38,954 bases of DNA, taken from positions 1 to 38,954 of the forward strand of contig JAQXXU010000097.1 in NCBI GenBank assembly GCA_029226225.1, read 5' to 3'. Made by a program: the position numbers and the translations under genes. This document shows, one piece after another, positions 1 to 8,300 of this stretch (its first letter is position 1; each line of letters begins with the position of its first letter). This stretch comes from Lachnospiraceae bacterium (GTDB taxonomy: Bacteria > Bacillota > Clostridia > Lachnospirales > Lachnospiraceae). The notes below the pieces were generated by a model, which was not told the DNA's origin, ran no database searches, and saw only the letters and a list, made by a program, of their open reading frames with translations.

Positions 1-69
1 GGTAGAAACTATTCCGTATATGGTCATTACAAGACCAAGTACAAGTCCTAATAACGATGCTATATCCAC
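1..69 (-). CDS. motA: Flagellar stator protein MotA, N-terminal fragment (runs off left edge)
   Basis: Reading the minus strand from 69, a GTG start opens 23 codons without a stop up to the window edge. The peptide starts MDIASLLGLVLGL and continues VMTIYGIVST, the typical first transmembrane segment of MotA, the proton-channel stator subunit that pairs with MotB in the cytoplasmic membrane. A GGGGG ribosome site lies about 9 bases before the GTG. It follows flgD but is separated from it by a terminator and about 290 non-coding bases, so it probably begins a separate motA-motB transcript. Only the N-terminus is visible, so the call rests on a short hydrophobic stretch plus genomic context. 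Confidence 0.8.
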   Translation of the reverse strand, partial: MDIASLLGLVLGLVMTIYGIVST

Positions 70-123
70 TGTGTTGCCCCCTGTGGTTTTCTTTTTCTGA
101 CGTCACTAAAAACATCATATACT

Positions 124-152
124 ATATTACTAGATTAGAAGTCGTTTGTCTA
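124..152 (-). promoter_or_regulatory. Candidate sigma-A promoter of motA
   Basis: On the minus strand TAGACA (147-152) is followed after 17 bases by TAATAT (124-129). This would start RNA near 117, giving a leader of about 48 bases before the motA GTG. It lies in the otherwise empty 70-299 stretch, which is AT-rich and shows no coding potential. The -10 box matches consensus at only 4 of 6 positions. No GCCGATA-type sigma-28 element is visible here. Confidence 0.4.
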
Positions 153-302
153 CTTTTTTCAGGAAAATTTGTGTGCTTTTTTCCTAAACTATACAAGAAT
201 TAGTAGTTGTAAGTGCCTAACACACCACGTGACAGCTTCACATATTAACAAGTACTATTTTATACTTTTTCCTTAAAAAAATAAAGAAAAAACGAAGGAA
301 AA

Positions 303-349
303 ACAAAAAATCCATGCCATTTCCGTCATTCTATGGAAACGACATGGAT
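303..349 (-). terminator. Rho-independent terminator after flgD
   Basis: On the minus strand a 15-bp stem is formed by bases 335-349 and 310-324 (arms beginning ATCCATG and ending CATGGAT, with two G-U pairs), with a 10-base loop. It is followed directly by a run of U broken by one G. It lies 15 bases after the flgD stop and closes the flgB-to-flgD transcript before motA. Confidence 0.88.
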
Positions 350-363
350 ATATTCAGTTTCTA

Positions 364-1134
364 TCAGGCATCTTCTGCATTCGTATCAGATACATCCTCT
401 ACCTGATCTTTATCGGATGCATCTGCTGTTTCAGCTGTCGTAGCTACGGCATTCGATGCAGTGTCGTCAGTTTTAGTCTTTGTCTTTCCTGTCAGGACAT
501 CCGCGCGATTTACAAGCGCCTCAATAATCTTTACTGTAGACTCCGGAATGAATGACTGCTGGTAGGAAGTCAGCGAGTTGTAGACTTTCTGGATATTATA
601 GACCGTCTCAGTATCTCCGATGGTAAGCTGAGTTGGCGACGGAAGCTTTGAAAGCTCTTTATCTATCGTATCCTTTATCGTAGTAGCTGTAAAGTAATCG
701 CTGTCCTTTACTCCTGTGACATTATCTATCGAGTAGTCGTCATCTCCGATGTGAAGCCAGGTAGAACCGTCCTTCTTGAATGAATACTCTACCTTTCCTG
801 TATGCTCTACTCCATCCTTATCAGTAGCTGTGGCATATAAGCCTACAAGGGAATTGCCGCTCATTTTTTCAAAAGAATCAGACATATTTTCCATGGCCTC
901 TACCTGTGAAAATGATGCCATCTCACGGACATACTCTGTATTATCTGTAGGCTCAAGCGGATTCTGGTACTTCATCTGGGCTACTAAGAGCTGCATGAAC
1001 ATATCCTTAGTCTGCTGTGTCTTTGAGGTAGATTTTGTGGTTTTTGAATTTTCCTCTGCAGACTGGCTCTCTACGACGTCAGTAGCCTTGTTTCCGACTA
1101 CCTGTCCGTTACTTATCTGTGTAATAGCTGCCAT
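364..1134 (-). CDS. flgD: Flagellar hook-cap (scaffolding) protein FlgD with an unusual C-terminal extension
   Basis: FlgD caps the growing hook and guides FlgE subunit assembly outside the cell; it is exported by the flagellar type III apparatus. The conserved N-terminal signature is at about residues 44-90 (MFMQLLVAQMKYQNPLEP, then NTEYVREMASFSQVEAM). A variable middle follows, then at about residues 160-215 a helical segment with the pattern LPSPTQLTI...VYNSLTSYQQSFI, which resembles helical modules of Gram-positive surface proteins rather than the usual FlgD Tudor/Fn3 end. The tail is rich in T, D and A. The start is supported by GGAGATATAGT before the ATG. It follows the TIGR02530 gene by 24 bases and is the last gene before the terminator. 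Usually flgD comes before flgE; here it comes after. Confidence 0.9.
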   Translation of the reverse strand: MAAITQISNGQVVGNKATDVVESQSAEENSKTTKSTSKTQQTKDMFMQLLVAQMKYQNPLEPTDNTEYVREMASFSQVEAMENMSDSFEKMSGNSLVGLYATATDKDGVEHTGKVEYSFKKDGSTWLHIGDDDYSIDNVTGVKDSDYFTATTIKDTIDKELSKLPSPTQLTIGDTETVYNIQKVYNSLTSYQQSFIPESTVKIIEALVNRADVLTGKTKTKTDDTASNAVATTAETADASDKDQVEDVSDTNAEDA

Positions 1135-1158
1135 ACTATATCTCCTTTATACTATTCT

Positions 1159-1551
1159 TTATACGATCACTGCTCCGTCTATATTCGTAAATGCCTTTTC
1201 TTTTGACTCATCACTGTCTAAGGCTGTAATGACTGTCTGTGAAGGTACATTCACGATAAAAGCAAGTGAATCCATTAGTACAAGTGAATTCTTTATATCC
1301 TTCTCTTCCGCTTTTTTTACTCCGTCCGAAAGACGCCCGGTCTGCTCAGCAGAAAGATTTATATCTCTCTGGGCCAGCCTTTCGGAGGCGTGTTTTGAGA
1401 AACGGAGCCCGTCAGTACCTTTGCTTGCCGCTTTTTCTAGAACTGACTGGAAACTGTCGGCCTCCGTGCCTTTATTTGTCTTCTTAGGTGAGTCGATCCC
1501 GTAGGTATCGCGGATCTGTTCTATAGAAGTAAATCCATTTATTCCGTTCAC
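1159..1551 (-). CDS. TIGR02530-type flagellar operon protein
   Basis: A 130-residue protein of the small family found next to flgD and flgE in Firmicutes flagellar operons (TIGR02530); its exact role is not settled, but it is tied to hook assembly by context. The conserved core is at about residues 50-70 (RFSKHASERLAQRDINLS), followed by NSLVLMDSLAFIVNVP. The start is GTG, supported by AAGGAGG eight bases upstream. It lies between flgE and flgD, separated from flgE by an unusual 140-base palindromic stretch and from flgD by 24 bases. Confidence 0.88.
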   Translation of the reverse strand: MNGINGFTSIEQIRDTYGIDSPKKTNKGTEADSFQSVLEKAASKGTDGLRFSKHASERLAQRDINLSAEQTGRLSDGVKKAEEKDIKNSLVLMDSLAFIVNVPSQTVITALDSDESKEKAFTNIDGAVIV

Positions 1552-1561
1552 TGTGCGCGCC

Positions 1562-1690
1562 TCCTTTCTTCTAATGAAGTTCTTTTCGCTAAATTCGCAC
1601 TGTGCTTACGCTTGTGCTCATTAATCTCAAAGAACGGCCTCGCTTCGGGCTCAGGCTACGCTATCGCTTGCACTCGCCTCGAAGCTTTCG
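1562..1690 (-). repeat. Palindromic, repeat-like intergenic element between flgE and the TIGR02530 gene
   Basis: The only long gap inside the fliK-flgD block holds two tandem fold-back units on the minus strand. The first has GCTTCG and GGC pairing with GCC and CGAAGC (about 1637-1685). The second has GTTCTTT pairing with AAAGAAC (about 1580-1637), with GCAC/GTGC pairs inside. The phrases GCGAGTGCAAGCGATAGCG and GAGCACAAGCGTAAGCAC look like runs of a short AGCG-type module. No second copy is seen in this window, so calling it a dispersed repeat is inference. It ends just before the AAGGAGG ribosome site of the next gene. Confidence 0.5.
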
Positions 1691-1691
1691 G

Positions 1692-3596
1692 TCATCTCTT
1701 CAAATTAGTAAGTTCCTCAAGCATGGTATCTGATACCGTGATGATCCTGCTGTTTGCCTGGAAACCACGCTGAGTCGTGATCATCTGGGTAAACTCCTGA
1801 GCGAGGTCTACGTTACTCATCTCGAGGTATCCTGAGTTCATCTTTGAGCCGTCTGCTGAGATATCTACTCCGATACCGTCAAATGAACCGGAGTTAAGCG
1901 TCGTCTGGTAGCAGTTATCACCGAGGCTTTCAAGTCCTGACGCATTGGCAAATCTGGCAACAGGTATCTGTCCCAGGAGCTCGGTATTTCCATTCGAATA
2001 CGATGCAAATATCTGACCGTCGTCCTGAATGGAAAGTCCTGTGATCTGACCTATCTTCTTACCGGCACCATCTGAAGCATCGGCTGTGGTACCACGATCA
2101 AGCGCAGCAGTCGATTTGCCGCCGTTATCGTAGTTTAAGAGGCTGGTGAAATCGATATTGATCCCATCTGTGTTAAACTGATCACCAAGCAAGTTCACGT
2201 TAAACTTAGCTGCGGTTCCAAGATTATTGAACTTCGCAGCGGTTCCTGTAGCTCCGTTTCTTGTATCTATATCACTGAAGGTACCGTCAGAAGACTTAAA
2301 GAACAGATCATATGAAGCAGCATCTGTCTGTATTTTAAGGGACTCTGAATTCTCATCAAAAGAGGCATTAAAGCCTATATCCTTGTTTAATTCTCGAGTA
2401 GTCGTTGAAGCACCAGCTCCAGCAGCTCGTGTTGATGCCGTAGTATAGTTACTTGCCGCAGCTGAAAGTCCTGAGAAAATCTTTGACACTTCTACAGCTG
2501 ATGTAGCAGAAGTACTTACATTTGTAAATACTACCTCTCCATTCGGGCCACTATTATTCAGAGCTGCCGTAACAGATGCGAGGGCAACTCTTGTCTTATT
2601 CTGTCCCGATCCCTTACTGATGTATGTAGTGTTACCCTCCTTTTCCACAGTATACTGTGAAGAATCGATTTTAAAAGAATCTACCTGCTTTCCGCCAACG
2701 TTTCCAAAGAGCTGGGCCTTCAGGTATCTCTTTTTGCCCTCTGTGGTAGAAGGCACTCCTGAACCGGAAACTGTATTCAGATTATCCTGGATGTACTTAT
2801 CTAACAAATCAATCGGGTTACCTTCAGAGTCTACATTTGAATCCGATGTGATAGAATCCAGCTCGATGGTAAAACCGTTATATGCCTTATTCGTAGATGA
2901 ACCCGATGTGATAGGGCTTCCATCCTCTGCCTTGTCTTCGCCAGACTTGACCGAGAATTTTGCCGTATATGCATATCCGAGATTGTCATAGAATGTCAGG
3001 TTCATAGCGTGTCCCGATGTAGAGGTGACATTTGAATCATTAGCATCGATGATACCAGATGCATGAGCCTGGGTAGTGTATTCCGGATCTGATGTCTGGT
3101 TGTCGGCTCCCATTACCTTCAGAGGAGATACTGTATCTCTCTTTATGGCCTTCGTAGCCGGATCTACCTGCCATCCCATAACCAGATATCCGGTAGATGT
3201 CATGGCGAGGTTTCCGTTTCCATCTACATAGAAGGAACCTGCACGGGTGAACATATTGGACGTTCCGTCGCTTACAATGAAGAAATTCGTAGACTGTTTA
3301 TCTACGAGACGAAGGTCAAGACCATCTCCTGTAGCCTCAGATGCGCCTTGAGTCGTGATAGATACTTTATTTGCAGCAGTTGTAACACCGAGACCTATCT
3401 GTCTGGCATTTACACCGCCCCTTGTATTAGAACCACCGCTGGCATTTGACATGGTCTGGTACATTACATCCTGAAATGTCGTAGATGTAGACTTGAATGC
3501 TGTGGTGTTTACGTTTGCTATGTTATTACCGATTACATCCATCTTCTGCTGATGGGTTTTCAGTCCGGCTACGCCGGAAAAAAGTGAACGCATCAT
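1692..3596 (-). CDS. flgE: Flagellar hook protein FlgE
   Basis: FlgE polymerises into the hook joining rod and filament. At 634 residues it is much longer than the enterobacterial protein (about 400), the extra length being in the variable surface domain between residues about 150 and 560. The N-terminal rod/hook motif is clear (MMRSLFSGVAGLKTHQQKMD, then IGNNIANVNTTAFKSTSTTF), as is the C-terminal one (EFTQMITTQRGFQANSRII, then VSDTMLEELTNLKR). TAGGAGG overlaps the fliK stop codon and sits 9 bases before the ATG, so fliK and flgE are translationally linked. The first two codons are both ATG and either could start. Serine, threonine and asparagine are abundant in the middle domain, as expected for a surface-exposed filament protein. 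Confidence 0.95.
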   Translation of the reverse strand: MMRSLFSGVAGLKTHQQKMDVIGNNIANVNTTAFKSTSTTFQDVMYQTMSNASGGSNTRGGVNARQIGLGVTTAANKVSITTQGASEATGDGLDLRLVDKQSTNFFIVSDGTSNMFTRAGSFYVDGNGNLAMTSTGYLVMGWQVDPATKAIKRDTVSPLKVMGADNQTSDPEYTTQAHASGIIDANDSNVTSTSGHAMNLTFYDNLGYAYTAKFSVKSGEDKAEDGSPITSGSSTNKAYNGFTIELDSITSDSNVDSEGNPIDLLDKYIQDNLNTVSGSGVPSTTEGKKRYLKAQLFGNVGGKQVDSFKIDSSQYTVEKEGNTTYISKGSGQNKTRVALASVTAALNNSGPNGEVVFTNVSTSATSAVEVSKIFSGLSAAASNYTTASTRAAGAGASTTTRELNKDIGFNASFDENSESLKIQTDAASYDLFFKSSDGTFSDIDTRNGATGTAAKFNNLGTAAKFNVNLLGDQFNTDGINIDFTSLLNYDNGGKSTAALDRGTTADASDGAGKKIGQITGLSIQDDGQIFASYSNGNTELLGQIPVARFANASGLESLGDNCYQTTLNSGSFDGIGVDISADGSKMNSGYLEMSNVDLAQEFTQMITTQRGFQANSRIITVSDTMLEELTNLKR

Positions 3597-3609
3597 AAGG
3601 CGTTACCTC

Positions 3610-5292
3610 CTATATCCTATAACTAACTGTATTTCCATTGTCCTGCATGATCTGTGCTTCAAGAGCTTCGCCCTGAGTCAGGTCACCTGCAGGAACTCCG
3701 TCTCTTAGATCAATCGATGAACGGCTGCTCCTGCTATGTGAAGATTTATCATCTCCAAAACTTTCAGTCTGAGGCTTTCCGTCCGGAGTCTGACCGAACT
3801 GGTTTGCCATATTCTTCTCGAGGTTCTCCTCGAAAGCATGAGGTTCTACAGAAATCGTGACTTCATTTACCCTGACTCCCTGTCTGTTCAGGTTCTCCTG
3901 TAAGTCCTGAAGCCTGTTCTCTAATGCATGCTTTACGGCTTCATTCTGTGCGTACAGATGGGCTGTCACATCTCCGCTCTTTTCAGTTACCTGAAGGAAT
4001 ATCTTCCCGAGGCTCTGCGGATGAAGCTCCATCTCAAGGCTTGAAACCCTGGACGATAGAGTCTGTCTGGCCTTATCTGCTATCTGCGAGATCAGATCAT
4101 CAGTGTTTATGTCTGTGTACTTCTGAATGGTCGAAATAAATTCAGCTGTATCTGTCTCTGTAGCTGATGCAGCTGTTCCCTCGCCTGCGAGCGCGTTTAC
4201 ATTCATCTGAGCATCCGTCTGGCTCTGGTCATTCCTACCAGAGAGATCCAAGCCACTATCATCAGATGCTGCACCGTTATCAGCTGAATCCTGCTGTGTC
4301 TGGCTTACTATAGTGCCATTCAGAGTCTGATCAGGATTTGCTGTATCTGTCTGTGAATCCTGAGACAAAAGCGCTTCCTGCGGCTGCTGCGCAGGTACCG
4401 AAGTCTCTTCTGTAACGACTGATGCGGTCTCTGTCGTAACACTTACTACTGTCACCTCAGTCTGTTCATCAGAGCCATCTGCCTGCACCTGGTCAGCATT
4501 CAGTAGGTTCTGGAGTTCATCAGCTTCTTCGTCAGTCACAGGCGTCAGCTGACTCATCAGATCATCGTCCACACTTGAAAAAATGTCATTTAGATCATCT
4601 AAAAGAGACATAAAATCATCAGATGTCAGCAGGCTGTTCTGGTCGGTTCCTGTAAGTGTCGTAAATAATTCAGCTACATTTGAAGGAGTACTAAGATCTG
4701 AGAAGCTGAGACCTAAAGTATTCATGGCATCCGTGATGTCATTTTCATCTACGCCTAAGTCTTCTGAAATAGTATTAAGAATATCCGAGATGAGGTCATT
4801 CACGGCCTCAGGTCTCTCCACCTCATCATCTTCCGTTTCCGGTCCAGCTGTTTTGGTGTCCTTATCCTTAACCTGATCCTTAGGATCCTTGCTGTTCGTC
4901 TTTATCGGCGAATTTCTTTTCACTGGTGCGTTATCAGTGGCTTTTGTATCAGAAGTCCTTGTCTTCTGATCTGTCTTTTTTGTCGCGTCTGTACTTGTGG
5001 TCTTTGTCGCGTTTATGACCTTTTCATCTGAATAAGTCCTGTAAGAAGATACTTTCACGTCTCTTTTGCTGACTGAAAGATCTTCTGTCTTAGTCCTGGC
5101 TTCTGTTCTGGTCTTTTCCATCCGCGAAGGCGGCATATCAGATTTTCCCGCTCCTGAGGATATGTCACTTAATGAAACTGTATTCATGACTGACATAAAA
5201 TCATGATCATTAGGAGCATTGGTCTTAGCATTTCTGGCCTTCTTCACGACCTGGCCGTTCTGTACAGGGGACATGATTCCCTGCGTTTTCAT
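3610..5292 (-). CDS. fliK: Flagellar hook-length control protein FliK
   Basis: FliK is a secreted ruler that stops hook growth and switches the export gate from hook to filament substrates. It is 560 residues, with a long, low-complexity, polar N-terminal part (K/T/D-rich to about residue 150, then S/T/D/Q-rich) and the conserved C-terminal FliK domain at about residues 410-490 (SLEMELHPQSLGKIFLQVTE, then LQENLNRQGVRVNEVTISVE). The ATG is preceded by AAAGGAAGG. It lies 106 bases after the glycosyltransferase stop; that gap carries a sigma-28-like promoter. Family members vary greatly outside the C-terminal domain, so the name rests on that domain and on position just before flgE. Confidence 0.92.
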   Translation of the reverse strand: MKTQGIMSPVQNGQVVKKARNAKTNAPNDHDFMSVMNTVSLSDISSGAGKSDMPPSRMEKTRTEARTKTEDLSVSKRDVKVSSYRTYSDEKVINATKTTSTDATKKTDQKTRTSDTKATDNAPVKRNSPIKTNSKDPKDQVKDKDTKTAGPETEDDEVERPEAVNDLISDILNTISEDLGVDENDITDAMNTLGLSFSDLSTPSNVAELFTTLTGTDQNSLLTSDDFMSLLDDLNDIFSSVDDDLMSQLTPVTDEEADELQNLLNADQVQADGSDEQTEVTVVSVTTETASVVTEETSVPAQQPQEALLSQDSQTDTANPDQTLNGTIVSQTQQDSADNGAASDDSGLDLSGRNDQSQTDAQMNVNALAGEGTAASATETDTAEFISTIQKYTDINTDDLISQIADKARQTLSSRVSSLEMELHPQSLGKIFLQVTEKSGDVTAHLYAQNEAVKHALENRLQDLQENLNRQGVRVNEVTISVEPHAFEENLEKNMANQFGQTPDGKPQTESFGDDKSSHSRSSRSSIDLRDGVPAGDLTQGEALEAQIMQDNGNTVSYRI

Positions 5293-5340
5293 AAGCCTTC
5301 CTTTCTACGATCGTGCTTTGGTTATTAAGTTCCATTTATC

Positions 5341-5366
5341 ATATCGGCAGGAGTTTTACTTCATTA
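5341..5366 (-). promoter_or_regulatory. Sigma-28 (SigD/FliA)-type promoter before fliK
   Basis: On the minus strand TAAT (5363-5366) is followed after 14 bases by GCCGATAT (5341-5348). GCCGATAT is the full Bacillus SigD -10 box, and TAAT differs from the TAAA -35 box at one base. It is placed between the glycosyltransferase stop and fliK, about 49 bases before the fliK ATG. It would give fliK-flgE-flgD extra late-stage transcription beyond the flgB promoter. Confidence 0.55.
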
Positions 5367-5398
5367 GACCCCCGCCATTGTATTTTATAAAAAACATC

Positions 5399-8300
5399 TT
5401 ACTGCCTTTTAAGCTGTTCCTTTACCTGACCGAATACTTTTTCTCCCATTCCCGGCTTTTCGATCACTTCTTCCGGCACATACACAAGCATTCTGGTATA
5501 TTTTTTCAGCACATCAGCATAGAATTCTGCTGGAACAGCAGCTTTTGGATTTCCTCCATCCATCTGTGCACTGATAAATATCACATCCGGATGCATTTTT
5601 TCGAGGTCTGTATCAGCGAAGTAAGCCGTATGGTATTTCTCCGGAATAGCATCTTTTTCAAAGTGGTACTCTCCAAGTGTTCCATCAGGTTTTTTATCAT
5701 AATACGGTATCGGAAGTACTATGGCGCGGCTCTGAGTGTCTGCGTCACAGGCATCAAAAAGACTTTCAAGCGCATTCATCTGTTCTGCTTTATATATGAT
5801 AAAAATAAAGGTCTGCCTGCCAGCTGCTTCCTTTTTCAGGTACTCTTTCAGCGCTGAAGTAAACGGAGCAAATACCTTTCCACACTCTGATAGCTTTGCC
5901 TCTTTCCTGGAAGGATCACTGATCTCAGCTGCTCTTTTAAACTTTACCGCAAACTCGCACTCTGCAGGAAGCATTGACGCACTCTCATCAGCAGTGAACT
6001 GGTCTTCCGCGTAGATTTCCTTATAAAACCCGATACATTCATCACAGTAGGCTGACAGCTTTTCTGCTGCTGATGCGGCATTTTTTTCATGAGCTATCTC
6101 TGTTTCCTTCTGTTTCAGTCTGAAAAAGCGGAAACGGATGTCTTCGTCATCAGAAAGTGTCGACATAAGCTCTCGCACTTTTTTAGTCTGTTCATCTGTA
6201 TGCTTGCTGAAATACTCATCTACTACCCTGTACCATTTTTTCAGAGGAATCTGCTTAAATATGGCACCAAGGTCTATATCCTTATCCTTTGCTATCTGCC
6301 ATATACTTGCATCGAGATTCAGAAAGTCGTTTGTCATGAAGACAAGTGACTTATACTTATCAAGCAGAGCGTCTCTGTCTGTTCCGTATTCAGCTTCATA
6401 TCTGACACGCAGGAAGTCAAGATAATAGTTTCTTCCGTTCTTCGTCTGTCCAAATACTTTTATCAGTTTTTCAGTAGTGCCTGTATGTTCTCTCTTATCC
6501 TTTTTTCCAAGCTCTATCAGATATTCTGTACACTTCTGAAAAGAATCGACATATGAGAGCATCCTGTCAGCATAGCTTACATATCTGTCCTGATACTCTG
6601 CCCTCGCAAAAAATTCGATGATCTGCTCATAAACCAGATCATACTGTTTGCCGCCATTCTTCATGGAGGAGAGCTTATCGAAATACTGATCAAGCTCTGC
6701 CGGATCGTCCCTCTTAAGCCCGGTTTCTATCAGAATGCTTATGACTGGCCACAGATACCGTTCCCTGAATATATACCTGGTGGTGAGGCTTCCCTCATTC
6801 ACCCTTTCGTCGAAGTCATCGTATTTCTGCCACTTTTCATAGATCTGCATATATTTCTTGCAGTAGCGCTCAGCATTATCGTAATCTTTTAGTTCATAAA
6901 ACGCGCTGATAGCGTTAAAGTACAGTGAAGCATTACAAATCTCATCGTTTCTGTGGTCTTTTCTGAAGCTATTGAAATCCGAGATAGTCTGGTCATACTG
7001 GTAGAGATGGTTATCCGCCCAGAGCTTTCCATTGTAGAAGTCCGCACGGGCCCAGTTCATCTCCGGATCGTCGATCTTATCACTTTCTTTTATAAGTCGA
7101 TCACATAAGTCTGAAAGTCTTCCCGCATCCCCTATGGCCAGATACTCCTGGATCAGCTGAGAATACCAGTGAAGGTTCCCTGGATCCTTGTTTATCATGT
7201 TGATAAGGGGTTTTATATTTCTGACTGCCTTCGCGTAGTGATCTTTTTTGTCTTTGTATACATAACCGTAATGATGCTCAAAGCTATGTATCATTTTGCA
7301 CTCGCCCTCAAGAGGAGCCAGATACTCGTGGATCTCTCCCTCGAAATGGGTTTTACTTGTAAGGACCGTCATCCTCCCGGCCCAGAAATCATCATACTCT
7401 GTTCCGTCAGCGTTCAGGTAGTTTCTTACTATGTATGCTGCCTGTTTATACTGTCTGTATTCTCCTGATGTGAAAAATGCCACGAGTTCATCCGTATTTT
7501 CGAACCATTCGTCATCGTCCACATACATGAACCATTCGCCGGTACATTCTTTAAGACCAGCGTTTCTAGCCTTTGCAAAATCATCACACCACTTGAAGGG
7601 AACTATTTTATCAGCATACTGACCGAGCAGATCATGCATTTCGTCGTCGCAGCCGGTATCTACTACAATAAGCTCTGATGCCAGACGGTTTTTTATAGTC
7701 ATAAGAGACTGAAGACATTTCTTTGTTTCTTCCTTATGCTTACCGTTACAGAGCATGGAAATGGAGAGAACTGGCTTACCTGTGTTATTTATGAGCTTTC
7801 CTCCCGTCCTTAAAAACGGCGTAAATTTCTTCGTGATGACTTCATCATGTTTTGCTGAGTAAATTATATAATCAAAATAATTCTTTTTTAATGATTCACT
7901 CCGGTCTGCTTTTTCTACAGAACAGTTTACGATATTTCCGAATGCCTGTGCATATGCTGCTTTCAGACCATCTTCTTCAACACCTGTGAATTCCGCATTA
8001 GGAAAAACTGTCTTTATAAGTGATGCAGTATTACCCATTCCGCAGCCCAGCTCAAGAATTCGAACCGGCCGCTCTTTTTTTTCTCTTATCTGAGAGAGCG
8101 CTACACTTTTTGTATCATTTAAAGCCTGCCATGGATCGAAGCCCATTTTATCTAATAACTTTTTATTATTTAAGCTCAGCAGATCAGTATAGTTCTGCCC
8201 TTTTTTTTGCAGCTGTGCAAACGATTTACTTCCAAAATGTACCACAAAACTGTTTCTACAGAGCAGATTTACTCTCCCACTCTTAAGCAGCCTGAAGCAT

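Noticed and set aside
776-1504. A 242-codon plus-strand frame opposite flgD and the TIGR02530 gene.
   Set aside because: It is a shadow of two well-supported minus-strand genes, has no ribosome site and shows no recognisable domain.
5219-5857. A 212-codon plus-strand frame running through the fliK start, the promoter gap and the glycosyltransferase end.
   Set aside because: F/S/C-rich composition typical of an antisense shadow; it crosses two real genes and has no ribosome site.
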